This document shows, one piece after another, positions 8,978 to 18,527 of a stretch of 64,000 nucleotides of DNA; position 1 is the stretch's first letter, and every line of letters starts with the position of its first letter. The notes below the pieces were generated by a model, which saw only the letters and a list, made by a program, of their open reading frames with translations, had not been told where the DNA came from and ran no database searches. The stretch lies in assembly GCF_021390495.1 (NCBI RefSeq), contig NZ_JAJEJP010000001.1:682001-746000 (forward strand), in the 5' to 3' direction. The position numbers were made by a program, and so were the translations under genes. Origin of the DNA: Paraburkholderia sp. ZP32-5. Its GTDB lineage: Bacteria > Pseudomonadota > Gammaproteobacteria > Burkholderiales > Burkholderiaceae.

Positions 8978-9604
8978 CGGATCATCTGATGGCGGCGGTC
9001 GAGTTGGTTCGAATGCGCCGGAAAGCGCGCGAGTGGACGGCTGGGCGTGTGATGGCGCGCCCGGGGTGGTGCAACGCGCTGCCGCGTATCGATGTGAACG
9101 GTCGGTCTTTGGCACGGCAGCGCATGTCGCGCCGATGGTACCTGAGATTCATACGTCGGCGAAACGCCCGGCATGCCGCTTCGCCGACAAACCCGTAACA
9201 AATGGTGAGCGCGATCGGAGCGGCGCTTGCGGCCGGCATGCTGCAATCGCTGCCGGCGCGCCACGCCGGTCTCTAAACCCTTTGCGCTTCTGTCGCGGCT
9301 AGATTAAATTGTGCATCGCTACCGCGAACCAACGTTTGCGCGGCGCGATCCGGCACGACAGACAAGAACCGGAGGCGTCGGCGAATTTCGCGGTCTGCTG
9401 GTTGCCGTGCCGCTCCGCGGTGCCGCCTTCAACAGGCGCATGACGGACAGTGAATCGCAGCCGGCTTCTGTCGCCTCTCGCATCCCGTGTCATAGCCGTA
9501 GCCGGTCATCGCTGCCGCGCGCGTTTGCGCCAGCGTGGCCGCATGTAGTCGTAACGAAACCGCTTGTATATGCGGTCCAATGTGAAACCAAGGAGAAGAG
9601 AGCT
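8978..9604. other. Intergenic region between the TAXI gene and the BON gene
   Basis: This 627-bp divergent spacer has no gene I can support. Several overlapping open frames on both strands are compositional shadows, with no ribosome-binding site or recognisable domain. The AAGGAGAAGAG ribosome-binding sequence of the BON gene lies at its right end (9590-9600). Confidence 0.5.
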
Positions 9605-9952
9605 ATGAAGACGGTCGGTATTCTGAAAACGCTGGGCTCGGTGGTGGCGATGGTGGTGGCGTGCAACGTGTACGCGCAGGCAAGCGGTCCGGCAACGGAT
9701 TCGACGTCGACCGCAGCCAGCGTCAAGGCCGGCAAGCGCGCGAACAATCAACTCGGCCGCAAGGTGCGCGCCGCGCTCACCAAGACGCAAGGTCTCGACG
9801 TGTCGAACATCGCCGTGCGCGCGCGTGCCGGCGCCGTGACGCTGACGGGCTCCGTGCCGAATCAGGACCAGATCGAAGCCGCCGGCACGGCCGCCAAGGG
9901 CGTCGCGGGCGTGACGTCGGTCAGCAACAAGCTCACCGTCGTGCAGCAGTAA
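9605..9952 (+). CDS. Small periplasmic BON-domain protein
   Basis: This 115-residue protein has a cleavable signal peptide (residues 1-25, ending VYAQA). A single BON domain covers about residues 48-113, with RAGAVTLTGSVPNQDQ and GVAGVTSVSNKL as the two characteristic strands. BON domains bind phospholipid or other envelope surfaces and occur in OsmY- and DolP-like proteins. The single-domain form is common and of poorly known role, often stress-related. ATG 9605 follows an excellent AAGGAGAAG site. It is a monocistronic unit ending in a strong terminator 90 bp downstream. Confidence 0.88.
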   Translation: MKTVGILKTLGSVVAMVVACNVYAQASGPATDSTSTAASVKAGKRANNQLGRKVRAALTKTQGLDVSNIAVRARAGAVTLTGSVPNQDQIEAAGTAAKGVAGVTSVSNKLTVVQQ

Positions 9953-10288
9953 GCAGCATATTGGTCGCGCGGCGCCGCAAGCGCCGTGCGGCAGCAGCGC
10001 GGCCCGTGTGGAGCGGGTTGCGCATGGCGGTAAAGGGGCTCCGGCATATCGCCGGAGCTTTTTTTTCGTCGCTGGGTTGTGGTGTCGTGTGCGGGTGCGG
10101 TTGGCCGGCTTCAGGCGCGAAATTTTTCCATTCTTTCGTCGCGGGACCTGCATGTCCGCCGCAAAAAATGCCGGCTGCCGCGCGGGCCACACCGTGTACT
10201 GATGCCGTCCGCATGGGTTGGTGCGCTGCGACACATTGCCGACGCGCTGGGAGGCGTACTGTAAAGGCAGGCAATGGGAGCAAGCGCC
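9953..10288. other. Intergenic region after the BON gene
   Basis: The 336-bp stretch holds the terminator at 10038-10066 and then the upstream region of the small gene at 10289. Apart from these I see no gene or symmetric element. Confidence 0.5.
10038..10066 (+). terminator. Rho-independent terminator after the BON gene
   Basis: Perfect 8-bp stem GCTCCGGC / GCCGGAGC, loop ATATC, then eight T residues. This is a textbook intrinsic terminator. Confidence 0.9.
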
Positions 10289-10537
10289 ATGGAAACCACA
10301 CTTTTCCGCTATATCGACCTGCCGATCGGCGACCGGGCGGCCTTTGAACTGGTGTGCGCGCGGCACGGTTTTACGCCGATCCATTTCGATATCAGCGCCA
10401 GCATGACGTCGGGAGAGCCCGAGCACGAACGCCTGGTCACGGTGCGCCGGGGCGGCTGGGCGCAGTCGTATCGTGACGGCCACGGACAGTGGATCCGGCA
10501 GTTCGAAGCGGATCTGACCTGCCGGTTCTTCAAATAG
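10289..10537 (+). CDS. Small hypothetical protein
   Basis: The frame encodes 82 residues beginning METTLFRYIDLP. I do not recognise the family. The protein is soluble and mixed in charge, with no signal peptide, membrane helix or Cys motif. An upstream in-frame ATG at 10274 would add five residues. ATG 10289 is preferred because GGGAG at 10276-10280 sits at proper ribosome-binding distance. The gene is flanked by an upstream terminator and a convergent TauE/SafE gene. Confidence 0.55.
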   Translation: METTLFRYIDLPIGDRAAFELVCARHGFTPIHFDISASMTSGEPEHERLVTVRRGGWAQSYRDGHGQWIRQFEADLTCRFFK

Positions 10538-10582
10538 ATCGCGTGAGGGCGGCGCGCATCAGCGCCGCTCGATGAGCCGCGC

Positions 10583-11371
10583 TCAGGCCAGCACCAGCCG
10601 CACGCCGACCAGCGTCAGCGTCGCGGCGAGCAGGTTGCGCAGCAGCGCGTCCGGCGCGCGCGACGACAGGTAGCTGCCGATCGCGATCCCCGGCAGCGAT
10701 CCCACCAGCAGCGACAGCAGCATCGACCAGTCGACCGAGCCGAGCAGCCAATGCCCGGCCCCGGCCAGCAGCGTCAGCGGCACCGCATGCGCGATGTCGG
10801 AGCCGACGATGCGCGTAGTCGGCAGCAGCGGATACAGCAGCAGCAACACCGTCACGCCGATCGCGCCCGCGCCCACCGACGTCAGCGACACCAGCACGCC
10901 GAGGATTGCACCGGTGAGCATCGTCAGCACAAGCGTGCGTCCCTGGCTCGGCGCGCGCAGCTTGCGGGCGCCGAGCGCCGCGAGTTGCGGACGGAACACC
11001 AGTGCGATCGCGGTGATCAGCAGCGCCGCGCCGAGCACGACCTGGATCAGCCGGCCGGTGCCCGGCGTGTCCATCCCATAGCGGTGCAGCAGGATCAGCG
11101 TGATCGTCGCCGCGGGCACGCTGCCGGCCGCGAGGCGCAGCGTGATCTGCCAGTCCACCGAACCCTTCAGCCCATGCACGAGCGTGCCGGTCGCCTTGGT
11201 GGCGGCCGCGTACAGCAGATCGGTGCCGACCGCGGTGGCCGGATGAACGTTGAACAGCAGGACGAGGATCGGCGTCATCAGCGAGCCGCCGCCGACGCCC
11301 GTCAGCCCGACCAGAAAGCCGACGAACAGGCCGGAGAAGGAGTACAGCAGATCGATGTGGGGTAGAGCCAT
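10583..11371 (-). CDS. TauE/SafE-family membrane transporter
   Basis: This 262-residue membrane protein has about eight hydrophobic helices. Two repeated halves each carry the family pattern: GLFVGFLVGLTGVGGGSLM at the N-terminus and GVLVSLTSVGAGAIGV in the middle. TauE/SafE proteins export sulfite, sulfoacetate or other organosulfur anions. No sulfonate-catabolism genes lie next to it, so the substrate is open. It starts at ATG 11371 without a strong ribosome-binding sequence. Confidence 0.9.
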   Translation of the reverse strand: MALPHIDLLYSFSGLFVGFLVGLTGVGGGSLMTPILVLLFNVHPATAVGTDLLYAAATKATGTLVHGLKGSVDWQITLRLAAGSVPAATITLILLHRYGMDTPGTGRLIQVVLGAALLITAIALVFRPQLAALGARKLRAPSQGRTLVLTMLTGAILGVLVSLTSVGAGAIGVTVLLLLYPLLPTTRIVGSDIAHAVPLTLLAGAGHWLLGSVDWSMLLSLLVGSLPGIAIGSYLSSRAPDALLRNLLAATLTLVGVRLVLA

Positions 11372-11773
11372 TGAACGGACAGCTGACGGATCGGAGGTGA
11401 ATGGGTTGGCCGGCGCGCGCAGGCCAGGGCGACGCGCGGCGGGGCGTGAAGAAAACAGAGCCGCCGCCGGCCGATAAATGGCCGCCGCGCGGACGCTGTA
11501 CGGCGCCCGCGCGAACGTCGTATGGACGCCCGGCGAGCGCCGCGGGCCATGCCGCAGCCGTGGATTGCACGGCTTGGCGCGGTCGCCGCCCGAACGGCGA
11601 AAGGCGCTATTGTCGCAAAACTGCCGCTGCTGCGTGCGCGACGCGCTCGGCGCGCGTGCGCGGGACAGGGCGAGGGGGCGACGGTGAGGAGGGTGAGGCA
11701 GCGCGCGAAGGCACGCGCGGCGCGCTTTTCGGTTCGCGCTTCGCGGCTCGCGAATTACGTTAAGGCGCCGCGC
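11372..11773. other. GC-rich intergenic region
   Basis: This 402-bp, very GC-rich stretch lies between the TauE/SafE start and the LysE stop. The open frames in it are out-of-frame shadows of high-GC sequence without ribosome-binding sites. I see no gene, terminator or repeat I would defend. Confidence 0.5.
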
Positions 11774-12409
11774 TCACAGCGCGCGCCGGATCTCGACGAC
11801 ACCGAACGCCGCGAGCGTCAGACCGACCACGCGGTCGATCGCGAGCCGCAGCTTGCTGCCGATCGCATGACGCGCGAGCGACACCACGGTCACGAGCAGA
11901 CACCACCACGCGATCGAGCCGGCGAACACGCCGCCGACCGTGGTCAGCGCGATGGCCGGCGAGAACGCGCCGCGCGGCGCGAGCGTCGTGAACAGCGCGG
12001 CGAACATGATGACGGTTTGCGGGTTGGTCAGCGTCAGCAGCAACGCGCTCGCATATGCGCGCAGCGCGCCGGCACTGCCGACCTGGGCGAGCTTGCCGTT
12101 GCCGTCGGCGCTCTCGGCGGGCGGCTTCTGCAGCAGCGTGCGCACGCCCAGATACAGCAGGAACAGGCCCGCGAGCAGATGCAGCGGACGGTCGTACGCC
12201 AGCATGAACTGCGAAATCCCGACGAGGCCGAGCGCCGCGATCAGCCCATAGGCCGCGTCGCCGCTTGCGATACCGAAGCCGATCGCGAGCCCGGCGCGCG
12301 GACCGCCGGTCAGCGTGCGGCGGATGCACAGCATGCCCATCGGACCGACTGGCGCGGCGATCGCAAGGCCGACGCCGGCGGCGGTGAAAAAGAGACTGGT
12401 GGTCGACAT
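11774..12409 (-). CDS. LysE/RhtB-family amino-acid exporter
   Basis: This 211-residue inner-membrane protein has six predicted helices. The N-terminal AAPVGPMGMLCIRRTLTGG is the LysE signature, followed by GFGIASGDAAYGLIAALGL and a central LTLTNPQTVIMFAALF. The family exports lysine, threonine, homoserine or related amino acids. The start at ATG 12409 gives the usual N-terminus; an upstream in-frame extension of about 100 codons runs through a perfect palindrome and is rejected. A large hairpin lies 30 bp upstream of the start, in the presumed leader. Confidence 0.9.
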   Translation of the reverse strand: MSTTSLFFTAAGVGLAIAAPVGPMGMLCIRRTLTGGPRAGLAIGFGIASGDAAYGLIAALGLVGISQFMLAYDRPLHLLAGLFLLYLGVRTLLQKPPAESADGNGKLAQVGSAGALRAYASALLLTLTNPQTVIMFAALFTTLAPRGAFSPAIALTTVGGVFAGSIAWWCLLVTVVSLARHAIGSKLRLAIDRVVGLTLAAFGVVEIRRAL

Positions 12410-12803
12410 GGAGTATTCCCGAACGGTTGGTCTGCCTGGTCTGGCTATGCTGGCGAAGCCGCCAGCATAGCCAGACAGAAAATCGCGGGCAAGGGTAATG
12501 CGTGACCGGCATGAGTAAAAAGACGCTTGCCGGCAATACCGAACTTCGTCGGCATTGCTCCGGTATCCATCGGCTGATGCACGGCTTCTTCGGTGTCGCG
12601 AATAACGCGCGCGGCGTTTATCATGCGCGCGGTATCTACGGACAGCGTATTTTTCGATCCCGCCATCGGGATGGCCCGCAATCTCGACATCCCCGCGCTG
12701 ACAGCGATAACGCAATACCCATCAGCGTATCGATTCATAGCGAGGTAGCGATCGACATGTTAGTCGTGTATTTGATCGATATAAGAAAGAACAGGAGAAA
12801 TGC
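12410..12803. other. Divergent region between lysE-like gene and porin
   Basis: A 394-bp spacer with no supported gene. It contains the 16-bp-arm inverted repeat at 12439-12476 near the lysE-like start and an AT-richer stretch at 12720-12790 that probably holds the porin promoter. An AGGAG ribosome-binding sequence at 12793-12797 serves the porin. Confidence 0.5.
12439..12476. promoter_or_regulatory. Perfect 16-bp inverted repeat in the lysE-like leader
   Basis: GTCTGGCTATGCTGGC (12439-12454) and its exact complement GCCAGCATAGCCAGAC (12461-12476) flank a 6-base loop. It ends 30 bp upstream of the LysE-family start. There is no T-run on either side, so a simple terminator is unlikely. It may be an operator for a dimeric regulator or an RNA hairpin in the 5' leader. 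Confidence 0.55.
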
Positions 12804-13922
12804 ATGCGATGGATTGCGCAGGGTATCGGTGGAGCTGCGCTGCTTTTAGCCGCCGGCGTTGCCGCGGCGGCGGATTCGAGCGTCACGTTGTACGGCGTCG
12901 CCGATAGCTTTATCCAGTACCTCGATAACGGTGGCGCGCATTCGGCTTCTGTGCGAAGCGGCGGGGCGACGGGATCGCTATTCGGATTGACGGGCACCGA
13001 AGATCTCGGTGGCGGGCTGAACGCGAAGTTCGATCTCGAAGGCGAGTTCAATATCAACAACGGCTCGCTTTACGCCAATACGACCGCGCTCTTTTATCGC
13101 CAGGCATGGATGGGCCTCATCGATGCAAAGCTCGGCTCACTGACCTTCGGACGCCAGTACGAACCGAGTTTCGTGATTGCCTATCCGGCCGATCCGTTTC
13201 GCCTGAATGAAAATCTTTCGTTGGCCTCCGCGAATGTTCTCGCGGTCGATCGCAATACGTTGTCGACGCAGTCCGATTCCGGCCGGGCCAACAACGCGAT
13301 CCTCTATCAATCGCCCGATCTGCGCGGCGTGCGGCTCTACGGCATGTACTCATTCTCGGGCACGGTGACCCAGCCGGTGCCGATGACCAACGGCAATGCG
13401 TTGGCTCTCGCGGCAAGCTATCGGGGCTACGGTCTTTATGCGGGGCTTGCCTATACCAACCAGCAGTCGGGTCAGGCCACGATCGCAGGTCTGCGAGGAC
13501 CGCTGGACCTGCTCGCCACCGAGCATTTCGTCGCCGCGCTGGCGTACCAGATCGGCATCACGAATCTGCAATTCATCTACACGTATGTGCGCGCCGACGA
13601 TGCTCCCGCGAAGTCGCTGGCTGCACTGGTCGGCACCGCGCATTCGTACGGGATGGTCCAACTGGGCGCGACGATCCAGGTGACACCGGCCGACGCGATC
13701 ATGCTCGCCGCGTCGCAGCGCGACGTGCGCGGCGCACACGACAATGCAGTGGGATTCGAAGTCGGTGCCGAGCATGCGTTGTCGCGGCGCACGAGTCTCT
13801 ACATGCGTGCCGGCTATATCAAGAACAATGGCGACTCGGTGGTCAGTTGGCCCGGTATCGTCGTCAGCGAGTTCGCGACGAAGCAGGTTCTCGCCGCGGT
13901 GGGGATGACGTATCGGTTCTGA
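12804..13922 (+). CDS. Gram-negative porin (Burkholderia OmpC-like type)
   Basis: This 372-residue outer-membrane porin has a signal peptide of about 23 residues (ending VAAAADS). The mature N-terminus SSVTLYGVADSFIQYLDNGG is the standard opening of Burkholderiales trimeric porins. It has alternating beta-strand patterns, the FGRQYEP region leading into loop 3, and a terminal Phe (GMTYRF) for BAM recognition. It allows general diffusion of small hydrophilic solutes. AGGAG precedes ATG 12804. It is probably monocistronic. No intrinsic terminator was recognised after it. Confidence 0.93.
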   Translation: MRWIAQGIGGAALLLAAGVAAAADSSVTLYGVADSFIQYLDNGGAHSASVRSGGATGSLFGLTGTEDLGGGLNAKFDLEGEFNINNGSLYANTTALFYRQAWMGLIDAKLGSLTFGRQYEPSFVIAYPADPFRLNENLSLASANVLAVDRNTLSTQSDSGRANNAILYQSPDLRGVRLYGMYSFSGTVTQPVPMTNGNALALAASYRGYGLYAGLAYTNQQSGQATIAGLRGPLDLLATEHFVAALAYQIGITNLQFIYTYVRADDAPAKSLAALVGTAHSYGMVQLGATIQVTPADAIMLAASQRDVRGAHDNAVGFEVGAEHALSRRTSLYMRAGYIKNNGDSVVSWPGIVVSEFATKQVLAAVGMTYRF

Positions 13923-14216
13923 TGAGCGTGAGGCGAGATCTCGCCGGTTGTCGGACAGTTCCCGGTGCGTTGCACGGACGAAGCCTGGCACACCTCAGGC
14001 ACGATGACACAAGATGTTTGGGCTATCATCGCGGTCGCGTTTCAAACGACGGCTGTCGTCCTCTCCGTATTTTCCGACCCGGACGCGTAAGCCATCGCAT
14101 CTTGAGGTCCGATATGGGTAGCGGGTTTTTTTCAACAGGGATAGCCGGTCCGATTCTGGGTGCCGTTGGGTTTTCCACTGTGCCGTCACGTTCTTTTCTC
14201 TACAGGGAAAAGAGCA

Positions 14217-16109
14217 ATGGATAACGAACCAGCGCGTCTCTTCACCACGACGCCCGCCCGCTACGTCGGGGCGATTTGCTGCGTGATCATCTCCTACGCT
14301 TGCGCCGCATGGCTGTCGCGGCACTTCGAATCGGCCGCCGCGTCGATGTTTCTGATTGCCATTGCGCTGAGTGCATGGCTCGGCGGTCTGGGTCCGGGTC
14401 TGTCGGCCGTCGCGCTGTCGCTTCTCGCGTTCGACTACAGCTTCGTGTCGCCACTGCACTCGCTGCACGTGGCTCGGATCGAACTGCCGCGCATGCTGAT
14501 GTTTTCGTTCACGGCCACGTCGATCGGTGGCCTCGGTGCATTGCAGAACCGCACCGCGCGTTCGCTTCGCGATGCACACCGTCGCCTCGCGCAGACGGTT
14601 GCGATGCTGACCAGCACGAACCAGGCGCTGCAGGCAGAGAACGTGCAACACCTGCGGGTTGCCGAACAGTTGCGGCTTAGCAAGGCGTTTCTCGCGGAGG
14701 GCCAGAAGATCAGTCAGACCGGCTGCTGGCGCTGGAACATCGGATTACGCACGCTCGTGTGGTCGGACGAGCACTATCGGATCTTCGGCTACCCGGTTGC
14801 CGCCACGCCTCCCGACATGGACGCAATCGGGGAGCGCATTCATCCGCAGGACCGGGACGACATGCGCAAGATGCTGGAACGGGCGATCGAAACCAACAGC
14901 GCATTCGAACACGAGTATCGGATCGTCCTTGCCGACGGCTCGATCCGCCATGTGCTCGGCACTGGCCGCCCGCTGTCGTACGAAGACGGACGCATTAGCG
15001 AATACATCGGCACGACGGTCGACGTTACCGCCCGCAAAAGAACCGAAGATCTGCTGCGCAAGAGCGAGAAAGCGTTTCGAACCCTGGCTGAGAACCTGCC
15101 GGACAGTGTGGTTCGATACAACCTCGAGTGCGAACGGATTTACGTGAATCCGGCCTTCGAACGCAACTTCGGTATTTCCGCGTCGCAAGCGCTGAACGTC
15201 CGGCTCGAGATCGCCTGGGCGTCCGACAATTCCGTCGACGAGTTCAAGCAGATCGTCCGGCGCGTGTTGAAGACCGGGACACCGGGCGAGGCATTCGGGG
15301 CCTGGTCGTTGCCCGGCGGCGAGAGCAAATACTACGCTGTGCGCATCACGGCGGAACGCGACGGCAACGGCGAGATCGTCAGCGCGCTGGCCATCAGCCG
15401 CGACATCTCGGAGGCGAGAAAAGCCAACATGCGCGTCGAGGAGTCGCGCCGCCTGATCCGGCAACTGGCGGGCCGCAGCGAAGCGGCGCGTGAGGAAGAG
15501 CGCAAGCATATGGCGCGGGAACTGCACGACGGCCTTGCGCAAGCGCTTCTCGCGCTGAAGTTGCAAGTGAACGTACTGGGCCTTGAATTCGGCGCAAATA
15601 TCCCGGCGCTCAAGGCCCGCGCGGACGCGATCGTTTCTCATGTCGACTGCGCGATCAGGGTGGTACGCAACGCGATCACCAGCCTGCGGCCGGTCGCGCT
15701 CGACCTTGGCGTGCTGTCGGCGCTCGAGTGGCTGGTGGACGAATTCGTCGCCGACACGGGTATCCGGTGCCGGTTCTGGACCGATCTGTCGACCATCGCG
15801 CTGCGTGAAGCCGACACGACCGCGCTGTTCCGCATCGCGCAGGAGGCCTTGCGCAACATCGTCCGGCACTCGGGCGCGACGCACGCGAACGTGCTGCTCA
15901 AGCGCGAGAACGACGGCTGCATGCTCGAAATCAACGACAACGGCGTGGGCTTCGACGCGACGAAAACGAAGCCCCAGTCGTTCGGCCTCGTGGGCATCCG
16001 CGAGCGTGTGTTGATGTTTGCCGGCACGTTCGAGCTGTTCACGTCGCCCGGTACGGGAACGACCGTCCGCATTCGCATTCCCGCAACCGTATCGTCCGAG
16101 ACATCATGA
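14217..16109 (+). CDS. PAS-domain sensor histidine kinase (NarX/DegS class)
   Basis: The protein has 630 residues from ATG 14217, preceded by GGGAAAAGAG. Residues about 15-115 hold four closely packed membrane helices of the KdpD-like (DUF4118) type. A short coiled coil follows, then two PAS domains (about 155-275, with a PAC segment GRISEYIGTTVDVTARKR, and 285-400). The HisKA_3 dimerisation domain has its phosphorylated His437 in ARELHDGLAQALLAL. A HATPase domain ends the protein (LEINDNGVGFD, then FGLVGIRERVLMFAG). It should sense a membrane or redox-type signal and phosphorylate the regulator whose gene overlaps its stop by four bases. The ligand is unknown. Confidence 0.92.
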   Translation: MDNEPARLFTTTPARYVGAICCVIISYACAAWLSRHFESAAASMFLIAIALSAWLGGLGPGLSAVALSLLAFDYSFVSPLHSLHVARIELPRMLMFSFTATSIGGLGALQNRTARSLRDAHRRLAQTVAMLTSTNQALQAENVQHLRVAEQLRLSKAFLAEGQKISQTGCWRWNIGLRTLVWSDEHYRIFGYPVAATPPDMDAIGERIHPQDRDDMRKMLERAIETNSAFEHEYRIVLADGSIRHVLGTGRPLSYEDGRISEYIGTTVDVTARKRTEDLLRKSEKAFRTLAENLPDSVVRYNLECERIYVNPAFERNFGISASQALNVRLEIAWASDNSVDEFKQIVRRVLKTGTPGEAFGAWSLPGGESKYYAVRITAERDGNGEIVSALAISRDISEARKANMRVEESRRLIRQLAGRSEAAREEERKHMARELHDGLAQALLALKLQVNVLGLEFGANIPALKARADAIVSHVDCAIRVVRNAITSLRPVALDLGVLSALEWLVDEFVADTGIRCRFWTDLSTIALREADTTALFRIAQEALRNIVRHSGATHANVLLKRENDGCMLEINDNGVGFDATKTKPQSFGLVGIRERVLMFAGTFELFTSPGTGTTVRIRIPATVSSETS

Positions 16110-16738
16110 TCCGCATTCTTATCGCGGATGATCACGCGATCATGCGTGAAGGCCTCAAACAGCTATTCGCACTGGAGCCGGGTATCGAAGTCGTCGCGGA
16201 AGCGGCGAATGGCGCCGACGTGCTCGCCGCGCTGCGCGAAACGCCGATCGATCTGCTGCTGCTCGACATGTCCATGTCGGGTATCAGCGGTGTCGATCTG
16301 ATCGCGCATAGCAGAGCCCACCGGCCGGCTTTGCCGATCCTCGTGCTGAGCATGCACAGTGAAATCCATTTCGTGCGCTATACGCTGAAGGCCGGCGCGG
16401 CCGGCTATCTGACCAAGGACAATGATCCGCAAACGTTGCTTGCCGCGATCCGCAGGGTCGCGGCAGGTGGCCGCTTCATCGACCCGCTGCTCGCCGAGCA
16501 CATGGTCTTCGATGCCGTCGAACCGCGCGAGGGCCTGCCTCACGAGCGCCTGTCCGCGCGCGAGTTCGCGATCTTCCGGCTGCTTGCGCGCGGGCGCAGC
16601 GTCAACGAGATCGCCGCCGAGTTCGCGATCAGCAATAAAACGGTCAGCACGCACAAGGCCCGGCTGATGGACAAGTTGAACTGCCGCAACAATGCGCAGC
16701 TCGTGCGCTACGCGGTGTCGCACCGACTGATCGATTGA
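16106..16738 (+). CDS. NarL/FixJ-type response regulator
   Basis: This 210-residue regulator overlaps the kinase gene by ATGA, which indicates translational coupling. The receiver domain shows ADDHAIMREGL, the phosphorylation site Asp54 in LLLLDMSMSGISG, and LTKDNDPQTLL. A LuxR-type helix-turn-helix covers residues 146-205 (LSAREFAIFRLLARGRSVNE, then ISNKTVSTHKARLMDKL). It is the cognate partner of the upstream kinase. Targets are unknown. The chemoreceptor just downstream is a candidate by position only. Confidence 0.93.
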   Translation: MIRILIADDHAIMREGLKQLFALEPGIEVVAEAANGADVLAALRETPIDLLLLDMSMSGISGVDLIAHSRAHRPALPILVLSMHSEIHFVRYTLKAGAAGYLTKDNDPQTLLAAIRRVAAGGRFIDPLLAEHMVFDAVEPREGLPHERLSAREFAIFRLLARGRSVNEIAAEFAISNKTVSTHKARLMDKLNCRNNAQLVRYAVSHRLID

Positions 16739-16922
16739 TCCTTCCGGGCATTCTTGACGACGGGCGATCGGATCGGCGGGGTCGGCATCGGTGGACACCG
16801 GTGTCAGGAATGCCCTACATCAGAATCGGCGCCGGCTGATTTTCAGTTGCTCGCTCTACATGGATAGTCGTGTGTTCGCGATCGGCCGGGCCCGGTCATG
16901 GTCGATCGCCGCAGTGGAACAG

Positions 16923-18512
16923 ATGACTTGCATCCAGAAGAAAAAAAGGGCGGTGATTGGCGTGACGATTATCAAGAATATGGCCTTGACTCTGGCAGCC
17001 GCGCTACTGGCGTTGCTCTTTGTCACCGGCTACGGTTTCCGGCAATTGACCCGCGCCGAAGCACGCTACGCGTACGTCGAATCCAATACGATCCCCGCGC
17101 TGATCGATCTCGCCGAAGCGACCTCGCAGATGTCCGAACTGCGTGCCGCCACGCTGTCGCGCGTGATGACCTCGAATCCACAAATGCGTGAGCAGAGAGA
17201 TGCACGCATCGCCGACGCGCATCGGCACCTTGATGAAATCCTCGCCCGTTATGCGCGCGATCATGTTCTCGACGACAGGGACCGCACGCTGCTGGCAGCC
17301 GACAACGCGAATCTCACCGAATACCGCCGGGTCCAGGCGGCGTTCATCGAACAGGCGTCCGGCGCGCTCGACGAAAGTCAACGAGAGGCCGCGCTGCAGC
17401 CGCTGACGCCCGCGACCGCGGCGGTCACTAAAGGCCTGAAGGATCAGACCGACTACAACATCGCGCAGGCGCTCGCGCTCGGCGCGCAGGGCGAGCGTGC
17501 CGCCACCGCGTCGCTATGGACGCTCACGCTGACCGCCGCGGCCGTGTTCGTCCTGACCGGCGTGCTCGCGTTCCGTCTGTTCGAACGGGTCCGCCGGGGC
17601 TTGAGCAGCTTGCAGCAGACGCTGGATGCGGTCAGCCATTCGCTCGATCTGTCGCTGCGCGCACCGGTGACTCGCCGCGACGAGATCGGCCGCACTGCGG
17701 AGGCATTCAATCAGCTGGTCGGACGGGTGAACGCGGTGCTGCACACGGTGCGTCAATCGAGCGATTCGGTGCAGGTCGCGGCGACGCAGATCGCCGCGGG
17801 CAATGCCGATCTTTCGGCGCGCACCGAAGAGCAGGCGGCATCGCTCGAAGAGACGGCCTCGAGCATGGAGCAGCTGACGAGCGCGGTTCAGCGCAACGCG
17901 GATAGCGCGAAGCAGGTGAGCACGCTGACGGGCGACGCGGCGCGGCTCGCGCACAACGGACATGAAGTGGTCGTGCGGGTGGTCGACACAATGAACGAAA
18001 TCGATCAGAGTTCCGGCCGCATTGCGCAGATCACCGGCATCATCGAAGGTATTGCGTTTCAGACCAACATCCTCGCGCTGAACGCGGCGGTGGAAGCCGC
18101 GCGCGCCGGCGAGCAGGGACGCGGCTTTGCCGTCGTGGCCGGCGAAGTCCGCAGCCTCGCGCAAAAGGCATCGAGCGCGGCCAAGGAGATCAAGGACCTG
18201 ATTTCCCAGTCGGTGCAGAAGATTCACGCGGGCTCGTCTCTCGCCACCGAAGCGGGCGATGCGATTTCGCACGTCACGGCCGCGGTCGGTCGGGTCGCCG
18301 GCGTAATCGACGAAATCGCGCTCGCATCCGAAGAACAGAGCCGCGGCATCGAGCAGATCAACCGGGCCATCATTCAGATGGACGAGGTCACGCAGCGCAA
18401 TGCCGCACTGGTAGAAGAGGCTGCCGCCGCCGCGCGTTCGCTCGAGGATCAGGGCACCGAGCTCGATACGGCAGTGCGGGCGTTCCAGCTCGACGCGCAG
18501 GCCTCGATATAA
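16923..18512 (+). CDS. Methyl-accepting chemotaxis protein
   Basis: The chemoreceptor is about 529 residues long if ATG 16923 is used. A GTG at 16953, ten codons on and preceded by AAGAAAAAAAGGGC, is an equally good start. Longer starts add a non-matching N-terminus. A first membrane helix (ALTLAAALLALLFVTGYGF) is followed by a periplasmic four-helix-bundle domain (about residues 40-190) and a second helix (LWTLTLTAAAVFVLTGVLAF). A HAMP domain comes next, then the signalling domain with the conserved hairpin tip EGIAFQTNILALNAAVEAAR near residues 375-395. Glu/Gln-Ala methylation helices flank the tip. It is transcribed after the two-component pair but separated from it by about 180 bp. Confidence 0.93.
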   Translation: MTCIQKKKRAVIGVTIIKNMALTLAAALLALLFVTGYGFRQLTRAEARYAYVESNTIPALIDLAEATSQMSELRAATLSRVMTSNPQMREQRDARIADAHRHLDEILARYARDHVLDDRDRTLLAADNANLTEYRRVQAAFIEQASGALDESQREAALQPLTPATAAVTKGLKDQTDYNIAQALALGAQGERAATASLWTLTLTAAAVFVLTGVLAFRLFERVRRGLSSLQQTLDAVSHSLDLSLRAPVTRRDEIGRTAEAFNQLVGRVNAVLHTVRQSSDSVQVAATQIAAGNADLSARTEEQAASLEETASSMEQLTSAVQRNADSAKQVSTLTGDAARLAHNGHEVVVRVVDTMNEIDQSSGRIAQITGIIEGIAFQTNILALNAAVEAARAGEQGRGFAVVAGEVRSLAQKASSAAKEIKDLISQSVQKIHAGSSLATEAGDAISHVTAAVGRVAGVIDEIALASEEQSRGIEQINRAIIQMDEVTQRNAALVEEAAAAARSLEDQGTELDTAVRAFQLDAQASI

Positions 18513-18527
18513 GCGCTCCCGGCTTCG

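Noticed and set aside
7550..8989. A 479-codon plus-strand frame antisense to the TAXI gene
   Set aside because: Arg/Gln/Glu-rich shadow; the opposite strand encodes a clear binding domain.
12445..12849. Two overlapping small open frames between the lysE-like gene and the porin
   Set aside because: They lie on opposite strands over the same DNA, one runs through the perfect palindrome, and neither has a ribosome-binding site or domain.
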